From contig NW_024104446.1 of assembly GCF_003945595.2 (NCBI RefSeq), forward strand, positions 186,001-250,000: DNA of 64,000 nt, read 5' to 3'. The DNA is from Pipra filicauda. Taxonomy: Eukaryota; Chordata; Aves; Passeriformes; Pipridae. Shown in pieces: positions 1-12,700 of the stretch; the stretch's first letter is position 1, and every line of letters begins with the position of its first letter. The notes beneath the pieces were generated by a model. That model was given only the letters and a program-made list of their open reading frames with translations, was not told the DNA's origin and did no database searches. A program made the translations under genes and the position numbers.

Positions 1-619
1 AGCAACCCAAGCTGAAGGTCATACAAGTGTTTACTGGTATTTTTTCAGCCCTTCAGTCCACTACTATGGTGTCTTTTTGCGAGGTGAGGAGTTTATTTGG
101 AGGAGGGGGGTTGTCTGGGTGTTCTTTTAAAGTATGGAATATGCATAAATTAAAAATATATAAATATACAAGTGTATATATAGACAGAGATTCAAGGGTA
201 AGCAGTTATGATGAGAAACTTGCATCACATATTGCTCTCAGTTTATGTAAACTTTCTACAATACAGGGTAATTTTTAGGTATCTAAATCAAGTTTCAGGC
301 CTCAGTGCAAAGTCATGCTACTCCAGAGGGCAATGCAAGTCTCCTGCCAGTCACAGCTGGCCCTTTACTTTTGCAAATGCACACCTTCTACGTGTAGGAC
401 AGTCACTGAGACAGCAATAGCAGATACATGTATACATTCAAGTGGCTTAAGCTGCAGAAGCAAATAATTGTGGGAAAAATATGTTGGTAACAACCTATAA
501 ACTCATCCCTAACATCAAACAAAATGATGGGATGAGAGCTTTCTCTATTTTCCTCTTTACTTGTGCTCCTCCACAAAATGCATTGAATTGAAAGCAACAA
601 TCTTTCTAGCTGCGACCGA

Positions 620-2080
620 AATTCATTTTAATAAATTGCAACTTGTTTTTTCCTATGTAAGCCATGTATTAGAGTTTTCTTTTTCAGTTCCTCCATTGCT
701 TCACATTACTCTGTATATGTACCACTAATGAGAAGACAATTTTTTGAATTAAAAGCATTAATAAAATGCAGCTTGTAGATATCTTTAAATTTAAAAAATG
801 TCAAATGTAAATAAGCATCTGGGGATTCGAATAGTTATTTCTTTTATTTTGAAAACTTCCAGCAAATGAACTATTTCTGGAGAATTAAAGGCATCTACCA
901 ACATACTGACAGATATTTTATGGTTGCACTACATTGGTATCTGATGCCTTTTGATAGTATAGACTTTTAAGCCATACCCAGTGTAAATCTCTTCCTATTG
1001 GAACTTCCTTGTACTTCCTTCTATGGCCTCCCTTTGAGTGGGTAATAAACCATGGCTTGTACAACTGTGTAGCATAAATGGAACTTGGAAATACCTTTCC
1101 TTGTGGTCATACTCAACCTTAGGTTGACTCCTGTCAAGAATGAGAGCCCTAAATGCTCATGTCCAAATTTAGGAAGGTCAAGAGTCCTTAGTTTCCCATT
1201 TCCTTTCCTGCACTGGTCCTGAGTAATGAGACAAGTGCTCTCCTAGCACAGGATGAAAATATTACACTTCTGCATCCTCTCTTTTTCATTACACCAAGTT
1301 GCACTGTCCCTTTTGTCCTCTTAAACCTTTTTGTATGGTGATTTTGACAGTCAAGAAGTAGTTTAATCTTTAATGATTATTATGTACCAGCAACGCACTC
1401 AGGCAAAAGCACTGCTTTCTCTAAAGAGTCATCAATCTAGAGAAATCATTTTGACAATTGAGTTCAAGTATAACAGCCAAAAGGCAGAGACCTAACCTTT
1501 TAGAAGTGCCAATTTTAACAAAAACACAACACAGCTGAGATGTGTTTCATAAGAGCATATTCAAGTACCAGCAAAATAGAAAAGACAACTAACGATGAAT
1601 AACAGAAAGGAGAAATAGATGTATGTGATGGGAGAGGGAATGAGAACAGGGGGAAAATCAAAGATAACAGCTATATAATCAAAACCAGGAGGACAAGGAA
1701 AGAAAGATACAAGATGAATTAAATATGCTTATTAGAACCTCTTCCCATATTTTCTGGCAGAGACTGACATTATAAGAAAATGGATATAGCTGTACAAGTT
1801 TGTCATTTACTTAGAGAGACGCCTTGTCAAAAAGCTTTGCCATAGCTAATCTTTTCTTCTGAAAGCTCTCTGAATAATATATTCAGGATATATAGCAGAT
1901 ATTCAGGTATAACTGAATTACAGCTAAACACAAAAGTAGTATTCTAACAGCATCATGATACAAATAAAGCAATATTTCTAGAGAAAAAAAGAAAACCAAA
2001 ACAAAACCACAAAACTATCTAGTTGAAAATGTATACTATTCTCCTTGTCTAAATCATACTAACAAGGTTAGGGTAAATGT
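620..2080. other. Plain intron sequence
   Basis: AT-rich. No repeat family, exon or RNA recognised. Confidence 0.6.
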
Positions 2081-2084
2081 CAGG

Positions 2085-2390
2085 ACTCTGAGGGTACTAA
2101 GAGGTCTTAATTGCCATGACCCTTGTAACTGGATGGATTTGGAGACCTTATCTTAGCTTTGTCTCCAGCCCTGTATCTGGCCCTGCACCATTTTTCACCT
2201 GTCTGGACTCCCTGAATGGTGCTTGGATTTGGCTCCTTGCTGGGGCTGTTGGTGTACCCAATTTCCACCATCCTTCTCTGCCCCTGAGAGAAGGTATCAC
2301 ATGGGTGAGGGCACTGCTCATACTGGGGTCACCCCCAGCTCCCCTGCTCCTGAGGGGGACAGTGAACAGAAAGTGTCACATTAACATACA
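2085..2390. other. GC-richer block, unidentified (possible old repeat)
   Basis: About 300 bp rich in C/T/G with ctg, ctcc and ccc words and sharp AT-rich borders. It includes tggctccttgctggggctgt and ctcccctgctcctgaggggg. It is open in one frame (93 aa) but has no recognisable protein and almost no CpG. The style resembles an aged LTR or other dispersed element; I cannot name it. Confidence 0.35.
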
Positions 2391-2399
2391 GGTGTAAAC

Positions 2400-5390
2400 A
2401 TCACCAACACTATAATAAATGTCCCCAGATACCTCTAACCTTTTCCCTTTTCCCTTTAACATCTGACTGATTGTCCATGCAAAACTCTGAGCGACCTCTC
2501 AGCTTTTTTTTACCTTCTATGCTGCCACTTATGTTTCAGGAGAGATTGTCTATGCCAAAGACTGTCCATGCTTTCTAGCAGCTGAGCAGTACAGCACATC
2601 CTTTCATTCACACAAAGTGGTGTAGATTTAAAAACAAACTTTAAGCCAGCAACACAGCTTTTTCCTTCTGGGACAATGACATTTCATACCAATATCATGG
2701 AAAGACTTGGCATTTTTTAAAAACTGGGGTTTTTTAGTATTATATTCTTTCCATTAAAAGAGGAAAAAACAAAGAGAACACCACTCTGTCAAGGATGAGT
2801 TTCCATTTTGAATACAATTATGATTATAAATTCCATAAGACATCTGGAAAATGTATTTTTTCTTATTTTTCCAGTGGGTCACAATGTCTGTAGCTACATT
2901 ATCTCTTTAGAGACTCATACTAAGTATGCTGGCCTCACACATGCAAAACAATGACCTGCCACAAGACATGATCGTACTTGAATTTGCACAAGTTACTCCC
3001 TTGTTATCACACACAGCAGCCATTCAACATCAAAGGCACCTTCAGTCAGGATTCAGCAAACATTTATCTTGAAGAAGAAACTGTACAAGTACATTAATGA
3101 GACATAATAAATATGCTCAACAGCTAAAATGAGAATGAAACTCTCCAGAACTTCAGAACTTTGTTCATTATAATCAAAAGCACATAAGCACCACTTGACA
3201 AACTTTTATCTGAGTATGGTGGGGAGGTGTCACAGTGTAATTTTTTTAATCCAAAAAATTACTCTAATTTAATCAGACAAAAAAGACCTACTTATCATTT
3301 GATTCACTATCTTTCATAAACAATTTTACTTTCTTACCTTTTGTCTTTGTTCACTTAATTACTAGATTGTTTTAAGAATGTATGAAGATCAAAAGCTGAT
3401 TTTATGGCACTTTGAGGTGTGAAAATCAAAGACAATCATAAAAAAAATGATGATTAAAAAAATAGCTTTTTGCCCTCCAAAAAGAAAAAAATTATTTTTA
3501 GAATATGTTTTTTTTCCCTACTTAAAATAAAATTAATATTTGTGAATGGTGTGAACTACAAATTGTGTTGGATTCTTCAAAGCAATTGAATCCACCTGAT
3601 GTGGAGGTAACAGCAGAGGTGGGTTCAATATGAAGTCACCATGAATTTAACTGCACTGCGTCACCTGTGTTTCTCAACTTTTTTCAGCTGCTAGAAGGCT
3701 TATATGCAATTTACTGTTGGAGCATAAAACTATCTAGATCAGAGCAAATCAAATAATTTTAAAGGGCAAAGCTTTAACCCTACTAAATCAATAGGAAATC
3801 CAATAATAGCTTCCATAGGATTTCCCTTCTAGCAATTTTATCTGTTTAAAATTTTAGTCTGCCTCTTAGGACATGTAGAAAAAGCATCAAATGTAGGTGG
3901 AGTTATGCTTGTATATCCCTCATTTACTTGTTACCCACTAGTGCCATGGTGTACAGTAAACTAGAGAAAAGCATGTGCTCTGTGGTTTGTGATATTACAG
4001 GCTACTTCATCCCACAAGGCGGAACTAACTGGCAGTAACTAATACTTTATTCAGAAGACTGTTTACCTGTATTTTGAAAATCTTTATTGTATCTGATTTT
4101 TTTTCTGACAGTCATGTGAGCACCAATGAGTAGGTAAAGCTCGCTCTTAACACCAGCTCTGGGGAAAACACTGCCCTGAGTAAATTAGGCAAGATTTTTC
4201 ATACAGATACAAATTTGTGAACCAAATCAATGCTTTTCATATGAAATATAAAAAAGCAATTGATTTCCTACAAATACCACTAACATGTCTTTGACAGACT
4301 TCAGTGAAGAAGTAGCTTCTTCAACTGGTGCATAGCAGTCCAGTAAATACTGCTTTTGGAATTCACTGCATCCAAAACTGATAACAGAGGGCCAAGTCCC
4401 ATTGAGGGACTAAGTCTAGAAGAAGCTGAATTTGATCAGAGGAATAGTGTAGTGTAAACACTTACACTATTTTCCCACCTGGAGGACACTGAGTCAAATA
4501 GCATGAAAGTGCTGCATGACAGCTGGTTGCCTGAGGCCTCCCTCCATTATGGGGAGAAAAACAAAGCCAGTATTTTTAGACAGATATATCCTGCAGCTCA
4601 TGTTGTTAAGAATCAAAGAGGAGAGGAAACAAATGGAAAAAAACCCCAAACTCACAAACAGAAAATACTTCCTTTGTCTTGGAGTGAGAAGTCTCATAAA
4701 CTATGAATATCTGTACTGGAATGCTGTAGGATTGAGCAGTAAATGGGTGCTTACAGAGCTTAAGAATTGGGATGCAATGAAAAAGTGAATACAATGCTCA
4801 AACTGGTAACAGAAATAGCATCCTGCAAAATACATGGATTAGAGAATGATCTTCCAAAGATAGCAGAAACTTTTCAAAACTATGATGTCAGTCTGACCTG
4901 AACAGAATGTGAGCAAAATAGAGGGATATAAACTCTCCTCTTAGCTATGAATGAGAATTTTATATGGGTTGAAAGGGAAATTTTGACTGTATCAACTACT
5001 AGAAAAACCTATTAACTGCTGAGATGATAGACTATACTTCTTCATGTCCTATTTTGCTTGCAATCCAGCTAAATCACCTTATTTCTTTATGTTAGAAATA
5101 TATACTTGCTTGCTTCTCCCATCAAAAAAAAATTTAATCTAAATGAAGATGCTTACCTTCCACTAAAAGTGAGATTTTCGGCCTGTAGAAAAATATTTTT
5201 GCCAAAAAAATGTTTGGTAATAGCTTTTATACGATAGCATTATTTCCAATTACCAACAGTCTTGTAAGTAGATATAAAAAAAATAGAAAGCAAATTTTAT
5301 GTATTTTATTTTTTATTTGCATACATTTCAATTGATAAAACAATTTAAAGCAATTAAGTAAAGCTTTTGTGTCACACTGTGCTCAAGCTT
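2400..5390. other. Plain intron sequence
   Basis: AT-rich. The only item noted is a chance 26-bp microexon-like pair of splice sites at 5157-5182 (minus), which I do not accept. Confidence 0.6.
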
Positions 5391-5399
5391 AATTTTTTA

Positions 5400-5810
5400 C
5401 CCCAAACCAACAAACAACATGGAAAAACTAAAGGCATATTCAAATACTGGTGATATCCCAGACACTATATTTCAAGAACACAAATGTTCTAAATTAACAC
5501 AATATTAATTTTAATTAGAATTTGCATTTGAGAGAATTTTTGCTCAAATTGCACGATTCTATGCAATTTCCAACAATGACAAAAGCCAAAGGTTATATGT
5601 AAATTAGTAATTATATAAAGGAAAAAAGCATACTTAAATTATGTTAGCTTCAGGTCAGAAAACAATAGTCATTCTGAAAGTAGCAAAAAAATAATGTATT
5701 GTCCATCTGTAGGATAGGTAAATCATCTGCCATAAGATAGAGGAAAGCAAGAAGAATGACTCACAAAGATAAAGCATTCTACCTCTTATAAGAATTCTAT
5801 TTATGTGCTA
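5400..5810 (+). repeat. Local duplication, copy 1
   Basis: This stretch is colinear with 9130-9530 in the same orientation, about 3.73 kb apart. Anchors in order are attaattttaatta (5504-5517 vs 9227-9240), a 19-bp exact match aaagccaaaggttatatgt (5582-5600 vs 9318-9336), caggtca (5651 vs 9386) and a weaker ggata...tctacct tail. The constant offset (3723-3736) argues for real homology. It is AT-rich and not a repeat I can name. Confidence 0.75.
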
Positions 5811-6020
5811 AACAGTGTTGTTGCAAAAATGTGTGTTTTAAAATACTGGTGAGGCTGGTTCAGTTAAAGGAGAATCAGAATAATATGTATTACAGGAAAA
5901 AAAAAACAAAAACGCCAAGCAAAACCACACAAAACTTGCTCCATTTCTGATTTGCGTGTGGTTTTCAATTTTAAACTCAAATAAGCTGTCTTGCCTTGCT
6001 TGCCACTCACTCTTACACAG

Positions 6021-6169
6021 AAATCACCAGAATTACACAATGTCAGGTACGGAACAAATAATCCAGCTCAAATCACGAAATCGAAAAATAGAAATAGTAG
6101 TTAAAGCAAAAATATCACGGAGAGGCTCAATCCGCCCATTGGATGGGCATCATGGAAATGGCATAAAAG
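6021..6169 (+). other. Exon-like open segment, opposite strand to ATRNL1
   Basis: This is a 149-bp plus-strand stretch with a pyrimidine-rich acceptor ending tcttacacag at 6020 and a perfect donor, AAG|gtaagg, at 6170. One frame is open throughout: after a first partial codon it reads NHQNYTMSGTEQIIQLKSRN, continuing into a basic RNRKIEIVVKAKISRRGS segment and RPLDGHHGNGIK. The ATG is at 6040. Several CpGs (near 6050, 6077, 6083, 6118 and 6133) contrast with the CpG-poor surroundings. I do not recognise the peptide. It could be an exon of an unannotated antisense transcript, a conserved non-coding element, or chance. Nothing else in the window links to it as a neighbouring exon. Confidence 0.3.
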
Positions 6170-6502
6170 GTAAGGGGCTAGTTTTGACCCTAATTTTCAA
6201 GTATCTGAGAATTTGTAAGTTTTAAACACGGTACATGACATCAGTAACATCAAAGGTTGCATTTATGCATATGAGAAAGAAGAAAGCTGCTACTTAAAAG
6301 CCTTTTTAATGCAAAAAAACCAACTGAACTTCTGAATAATTACTTGCCTTTCTCATCATTTGGGACATAGTTTTGCAACGAAAGAATAAATATCAAATTA
6401 ATGTAGATTTTAAAATAGTCTTTAATGAGGAAGTGCAGGTACTATAACAGCACTGTTACAGATATATGCTGCTGTAATGTCATATCATCTAGCAGCAGTC
6501 AG

Positions 6503-6680
6503 TCTAAGAGAAGTTGTGGATGCCCCATCCCTGAAAACACTCAAGGCCAGGTTGGACAGAGCTTTAAGCAACCTGGTCTAGTGGAAGGTGTCCCTGCCCA
6601 TGTTGGAGTCCCAGCAGGAGTTGAACTAGATGACCTTTAAACATCCATTCCAACCCAAACCCTTTTGTGGTTCTGTGACA
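6503..6680 (+). mobile_element. CR1 LINE, 3' end fragment
   Basis: This is the standard avian CR1 3' segment: agttgtggatgccccatccc, then the 'aaggccaggttgga' and 'gcaacctggtctagtggaag' blocks. It ends in ccattccaacccaaaccc and one octamer-like ttctgtga. It is heavily 5'-truncated, as most CR1 copies are. The open frame over it is not meaningful. Confidence 0.9.
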
Positions 6681-6734
6681 AATAAAAATGCTACTGGTTT
6701 GTACAAAATACTCTCTCTGACCATTGTTTTTTTT

Positions 6735-7570
6735 AGACATAAGATCATACAGTTAAAAGAGACCTACAAAGACTATTAACCACCCTGCAGAGATATATCC
6801 ATGTCTTTTAATTTCTGTCCTATATTGGCCCATCCCACTCTCAAAGGCTTTCAATGACAACATACCTGGAATTTCTAAGATAATCTACAGAACTACATCA
6901 CTACTAATCATCGTAATTTATTATTTTTCATTGTGTCACCTGAATGTTCTTTGCCATAACATGGGCACTTCACTTCTTGTTCTTTCTATGACAGATACAG
7001 ATAAATGCATTACCCATTCCCTATCTTCAAGGTTGTTACCACATCTCTCCATGATCTTTTATAGTATGCAACTATAAACAGACATACTTGCCAATTTCTT
7101 TCCTCTGAACATTTCCAAATTTCCCTTTTTGAACTCTAATGTCTAAACTGGCCACAGTACTCCAGTTCAGGCCATACTCAGTAGAACACAAGAATTAGAT
7201 GTCTTAGAGTTACTGCTTCCACCTATGCAAGTCAATAATATATTCTCTTTTGTAACTAGATTGCTATTGACTTACATGCAGCTTGCAAACCTTTCTAAGC
7301 CATCGATAAGTTCTGAAGAATTGCAGCCCAGTCAGCTTTTTTCTCACGCTGTTTCTGCAAAGATGATGATTTCTACCATGTAAAAACTTGCATTCACCAA
7401 TGCAGATATTGCCTTCAATTTCTGAGTTGTTTTGACATCTAAACCTGCTTGCAACACACTTGTTACCCAGCTCCTAATATGCAGATTTAATAGATGTAAT
7501 CTCCAACTGCATAACTTAGCTCATTAATAGAAACAGTGTTGTGTTCTAAGCTTGGCCAAAACTTTAGAGT
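6735..7570 (-). mobile_element. Old, diverged CR1/L3-like LINE relic
   Basis: On the plus strand it begins with a decayed form of the reverse-complement CR1 3' end (gacataagatcatacagtta, then agagacctacaaagactatt). Further on it has ctggccacagtactccagtt, which resembles the reverse-complement CR1 ORF2 'acagtactccagg' block. Similarity is patchy and the outer limits are guesses. Confidence 0.45.
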
Positions 7571-8699
7571 TCACCTGTGGCTAACGCAGGCTAATGCAGA
7601 TAACTACAGTGCACACATAGTTAATACCTCATTTCACTGATAATGAAATGGGGGTTTGACCAGTTCTGCACCTACTCCACAGCTATGTAATAACGACAAT
7701 GCTTCCTTGCCTTGCCTAATAAAGTATCATGTCATAGACTTTTTACAGCCTTTATAATGTCCAACTGAAGAAGCGTCAGATATTTTTCCCTCCATTCAAG
7801 AGGATTTTTGTCCTACCCTGGAAGAAAAGCGTGTTCTTTTCTTGTGATTAGGTTCATGAAAGAAACATCTGGGTTTTTAATCTTTTTTTTTTATAGGTGC
7901 TTACAAACAGCTTAGTTTTTGTTGACTGATGTTTTCGGGAACTTTCTGACTATAATTCGCTGGCTCCTCTTTTCCTCCCTTTCTACTAAAATGATTTATG
8001 TTCATTGTTTCCTGTGAGCTTACAGCACACTTGATGTTCTAATCAGAGGTGAAGCTTGGACATTTCATGCATGGTTGATTTAGTCATTAGCAACATTAAC
8101 AATGTGGACCTGCTTTCCATGTGAAGGGGGAAGTAGACAAGTTTAGGAATATTACTAATGAACAATATTAAGGTATGAAGTCAAAATGTGGTGTGTCTGA
8201 TACTTGCATGTGGGTCACATACACATGGGTATGGTATTTTTGTAATATGCATGCTTCTATTATTCTGGAAATAACTTTGTGAAGGCATAAATTATTATGG
8301 TAGGCAAAAGTAGCGCAGAATCAGTATTGTACATCATTAACATATTCAGAAAGCATAAAACCCAAAGAAATGGGTGATTGGTTTTAATTAACCCAAAAAT
8401 GAAATGCATATGAGATAATTCATACCTTCCTAATGTGTTTTAGCAAATATTAAAACATATACAAAATACAACACATTAAAATAATAAACCATATTTCACA
8501 GTATGTTTATATCTCTACACATAGAAAAAATTAAGAGAGCAATTCAGTGTCCATTTCACTCATCTTTCCTGCCTAAATAAATTGGCTAGAGACAACGAGG
8601 ACTATTGGGGAATAGAACAGAGCAGTCATCGGAACAGGCTCCCCCAAATAACAGCAACAGCATTTCTAATGAAAAGCATACAAAGATGACCTGTACAAC

Positions 8700-8850
8700 T
8701 GATTCCATCCTACAGATGGGGAACTGATGGCCCAGGCAGTGAAGCAATTTGCAGAAGGCCACCCATAACACCAGTAACCAAATTACTGTCTTCCAAACCC
8801 AAACTTCTCCTAACTGGGATATTCTATTCTCTGCCTGCCTTAGTACTTCT
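8700..8850 (-). mobile_element. MIR-like (CORE-SINE) relic
   Basis: The plus strand reads cctacagatggggaactgat, then ggcccaggcagtgaagcaat, then ttgcagaaggccacc. This is a diverged reverse complement of the MIR segment around CTCATCTGTAAAATGGGG and the 'gtgaccttgggcaagt' core. MIRs pre-date the mammal-reptile split, and a few relics persist in birds. Ends are uncertain. Confidence 0.6.
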
Positions 8851-9129
8851 TGCCATGGCTGCACAAATATAAAAAACTAAGAAAACACAGCTATTTAGAT
8901 ATAAGTCTAATTAACTGTGATTTTCAAAATGTATGTGAAGCACAAAACCCCAAAAACCTCAGTCCACAGGATTCATGGTAGTTTTAGTTTAGTTAATTAC
9001 ATATGGGTCAACTGACCATCAAAGCAGTCTAGGCTAATTTACTGATGTCACAATTTAACTACCATGGTACACTCAATGCAATAAATCCCAATGATCAAAT
9101 GATATTGTTTTCCAGAAATAATTTGTTTA

Positions 9130-9530
9130 AGTTTTGAGCAGCATGGATAAAAATAATAGTCTGTTCAAATATTCATATTCCCTATGGTACTTTTGCTACT
9201 ATAGAACTGTACTGAAATAACATTACATTAATTTTAATTAAATTTTGCATTTCAAAGCATTTTTTCCACACATAGTATGTTTTTATGCAACTTCTGTCAA
9301 TCCTTGAAGATTAAAGGAAAGCCAAAGGTTATATGTTAATTATTAATTATCTGTTGAAAATTAATGTAATGAGCTTAGTTTATATCAGGTCACACTAACT
9401 CTCAACTATTGTTTGTGAACTGCTGGAGCAATAGAAAAATATAGCTCCAGGAAGGATAAACAATGCATCATTATATCCTTGAGAAAGAATAACTGCTCTA
9501 CCTTTTTGTAGACTGTCATACAACCATGTT
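9130..9530 (+). repeat. Local duplication, copy 2
   Basis: This is the partner of 5400-5810, and the outer limits are approximate. It is either an old intra-intron duplication or a pair of insertions of one unnamed dispersed element. Confidence 0.75.
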
Positions 9531-9799
9531 TTCTTTTAAAGTTATTTTTGGTTGTTTTTATTTTTGTTTGCTTTATTTTCCAACCTAAGGTTCCACTGCT
9601 ATTTTGTGTTGGCAGGTTCCCCAAGAAATAAGCATACCTATGCAAATTTTGTCACCATCAACCTACTATTATTTCCTTCTATCCAGAGAACGAGAAGAAG
9701 CCTGGAAGGTGCCCAGAGGAACTTCAACAGTGAATGTTTGCTCAGAGGGATGACCCCAAGGAATGTCTGGACATACTAATATCTACAGAAAGTGAAGAA

Positions 9800-12700
9800 T
9801 TTCCCCCCAGAGCTCATTGATAGCAATAATACTGATATTCATGGCACTGAACACATTCTGCTGAGAGAATAAACCAACTAATAGTGCATGAACTGAAAAA
9901 ACAAGCTGGTGAAGTTATGTAATTTCCAGTTGCATTGATCATTGCATTTGCTTTGCATTGATTATTAAAGCTCTGACTTTAGCAGGCAGTCATCCACATG
10001 TAAGAAATGTCAGTATCTTCAATTTTTTTTAAAAGAAAGAATAATTCTGTATATTATCAACACTAATTTTAAGAGATAAAAGGGTCAATGTGCTTATTTT
10101 ACAAGGCACATACTATCCATACTGGGTAAAGTGAAATGCAAACACTTTGAAATAGATTCAGGCATGATATTAATCCCTCCTTACTGCGAATCAGTTACAC
10201 ACTTACAGAAATGTACCTAAAAATTAGCTCTGGGAAAAAAATAAATTCATATAATTGCAAGAAAATGCTGGATGTTTGTTGAAGCAATAGCAAATGTTCC
10301 ATATTCCAATCAAAATGATTGTTTGCATGATTTAATATAATTTTTATAATACATTATTAGCATTCAAATGTAAATAAACAGAATGTTAAGTAGAAAGGAG
10401 GAGCAGAATAATAGAGAGGAGCTATGTATGCCTTTTAGGCTTGGACTTTGAGTTACCTCCCTGCTCTTTGGAGGAAGGACAATTCATACTGAGTTTCCTT
10501 TATGCTTCCCCTGTTTCAGGTGACACATTTGGACTGAAGTTGTCTACCTAGTGCAACTAAAATCCCTCCAAACTCTGAGAAAAGTTACGGACGGTCTCCA
10601 GAGGAGTACGTGCATTTTTCTCTCAAAGAGCTCTTTCTGTAAACCGTCAAACATTTTCACATTCTCTTCATAGCAGAGTTCTTGTAACATTTTTGTTGTT
10701 TGCATCTAAATCCACTCCTTTCTTCCAGAGCTTTGAGGAAAGGGTGGTTTGTTTGTGTTTTAATAGCAGACAAAAACTGACACTACACTGCAAACACAGA
10801 GGAAATAGAAATGTAAAGAGTATTACCACTTTGGGCCAATATTCAACACCTGGTCTTTTGTTTTTGTTAAGAGACAAACATAAATCATCTATTTTGGTGC
10901 AATCCTCTTTATTATAAAGAACACATCCACCATTCTCATTTCTTTAACACCGTTAAAAAAATCCAAATGACTTTTTTATCTCAGAAATTCAAAAGAAGTT
11001 ATCTGGCTCCTTCCCAGGGCCCCACTAAGGATTGCCTTCCTCATTGTCTGCAGCTTTTTGCTGACAGGTAGTTAGCTAAAAATGCTCCTAATGTTTTTAT
11101 TTTTACAACTAGTCTCATGGAAAACTCTCCAACCATGTAGCTCAAAGCATCCTCAGGCTCTGCCAAGTGGCCAGTTGCCTCAGGCAGTCTTTTTCATTTG
11201 GGTCAGTTCCCTCTTTCTTTTAAATAACCTTGTTTTTACCTTCCTTTTAGCTTTAAAATTTAACCCAGTACACTTGCCAGAGTTAAGCAGACAGCAGGAA
11301 ATAATACAGTCCATTATAACATTATCTCCAGAAGTATTTTATATTAATATTTAGAAAGCTTAACTTTGATAATAAATTCTACTGAACAGAATACCACTAT
11401 TAATTTTAAAATACTGTTATCAGCAGTAATAACTACACCCAAGCTTCCTTCTACACATATCCCAGGAATCACATATAATGAAACTAATTTGTTTTGATTA
11501 TTGCCTTTTGGGAATCTTCAGGCTAACTGCACTATGCAAATGTAAGAAGGAATTTTGGTTATTATATTAAGAAAAGTGAACAATTTTTTTCTTCTGGTCA
11601 TAAGTAGATATAATTAAAGCACCTACTTAGTTTCCTTTCCCTAATTTATTTTTTTAATAAAGAGTAGTAGATCATAATTTTTGTTTTAAAATCTATTGTT
11701 TTCTTCTTTACCTTCCGAATTTTCACGGAATGAAGAAAGAGATCTGTTAGCAAACTTTCATACCTTAGCTAACACATACCTTGTGTTGCCCAAAGCTGGG
11801 TGTTTTATATGCACACACACTGATTTCCAGTGTGCTTTACATGTACTTGTTTCAAAAAACATGTTCACATCTACTTAATTTAAGAAAAAAAAGGATTAGA
11901 AGTGCTAGAGGTAGGAACAAATTTTCATAGTTCAGGTGTACATCCTTGAATGTCTGATTTGACTTTATTTGTTTCTCTTCCAAAACTGATCACCAGAAAA
12001 GCTAAAGTCAAAAGTCAACTCTCTACTTCCAACCAACAGATTAATTTTCAGCATTAAAAAAAAAAAATATTCTGCTGATTATCCTGGTAAAGAATATTGT
12101 AGTACAATATATAAGAAAATTATATACCTATATGAGTTCTAAAGAAGATCACCTTCAAGAGGCAAGATTAAATACAGTATAATATAATCTTCTTCAATTC
12201 TCCCTTGGACAGGATGATTTTAAGGTGACTATTAAACTTGTGGAAGGGAAGGCCTGCAAAGGAAACCAGATTACAAATACATCCCATGCTTCAAGATTTC
12301 CATTGTCTACCTGTAGGGTTTTCAAAGGAATCGTTTCACTTATTGTACAATTTGGCTTCTACTTTTTCTCCATCTCCCTGTGATTTTCTTAGAATAGTTA
12401 ATTTCCTTCAGTCTACATACTACCTTAACACTATTCCAGCAGTTCTCTGCCCCCATAGGCCATGCAATCCCCCAAAAGATGCAGGGCTTTAGAACAGGTT
12501 AAACTTGGTTTAACTACTCAGTCAGGTGAATTCATGTCAAATTCCTACTCAAGCTGCCAATTCATAAACAGAGTTGAAACAAGACAGCTAGGATTACTTC
12601 CTAGGACAAATGCCTCTCACAGGAGATACACAGGCATAAATAATGGTGATGGGTTCCTCAGTCTCATGCCCCTACTCTTATGATAATTGTTCATGTAAAC

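Noticed and set aside
5157..5182. 26-bp minus-strand microexon between a good acceptor and a gtaagc donor
   Set aside because: It does not encode the expected ATRNL1 tail residues, and such pairs arise by chance many times in 128 kb of strand. No other support.
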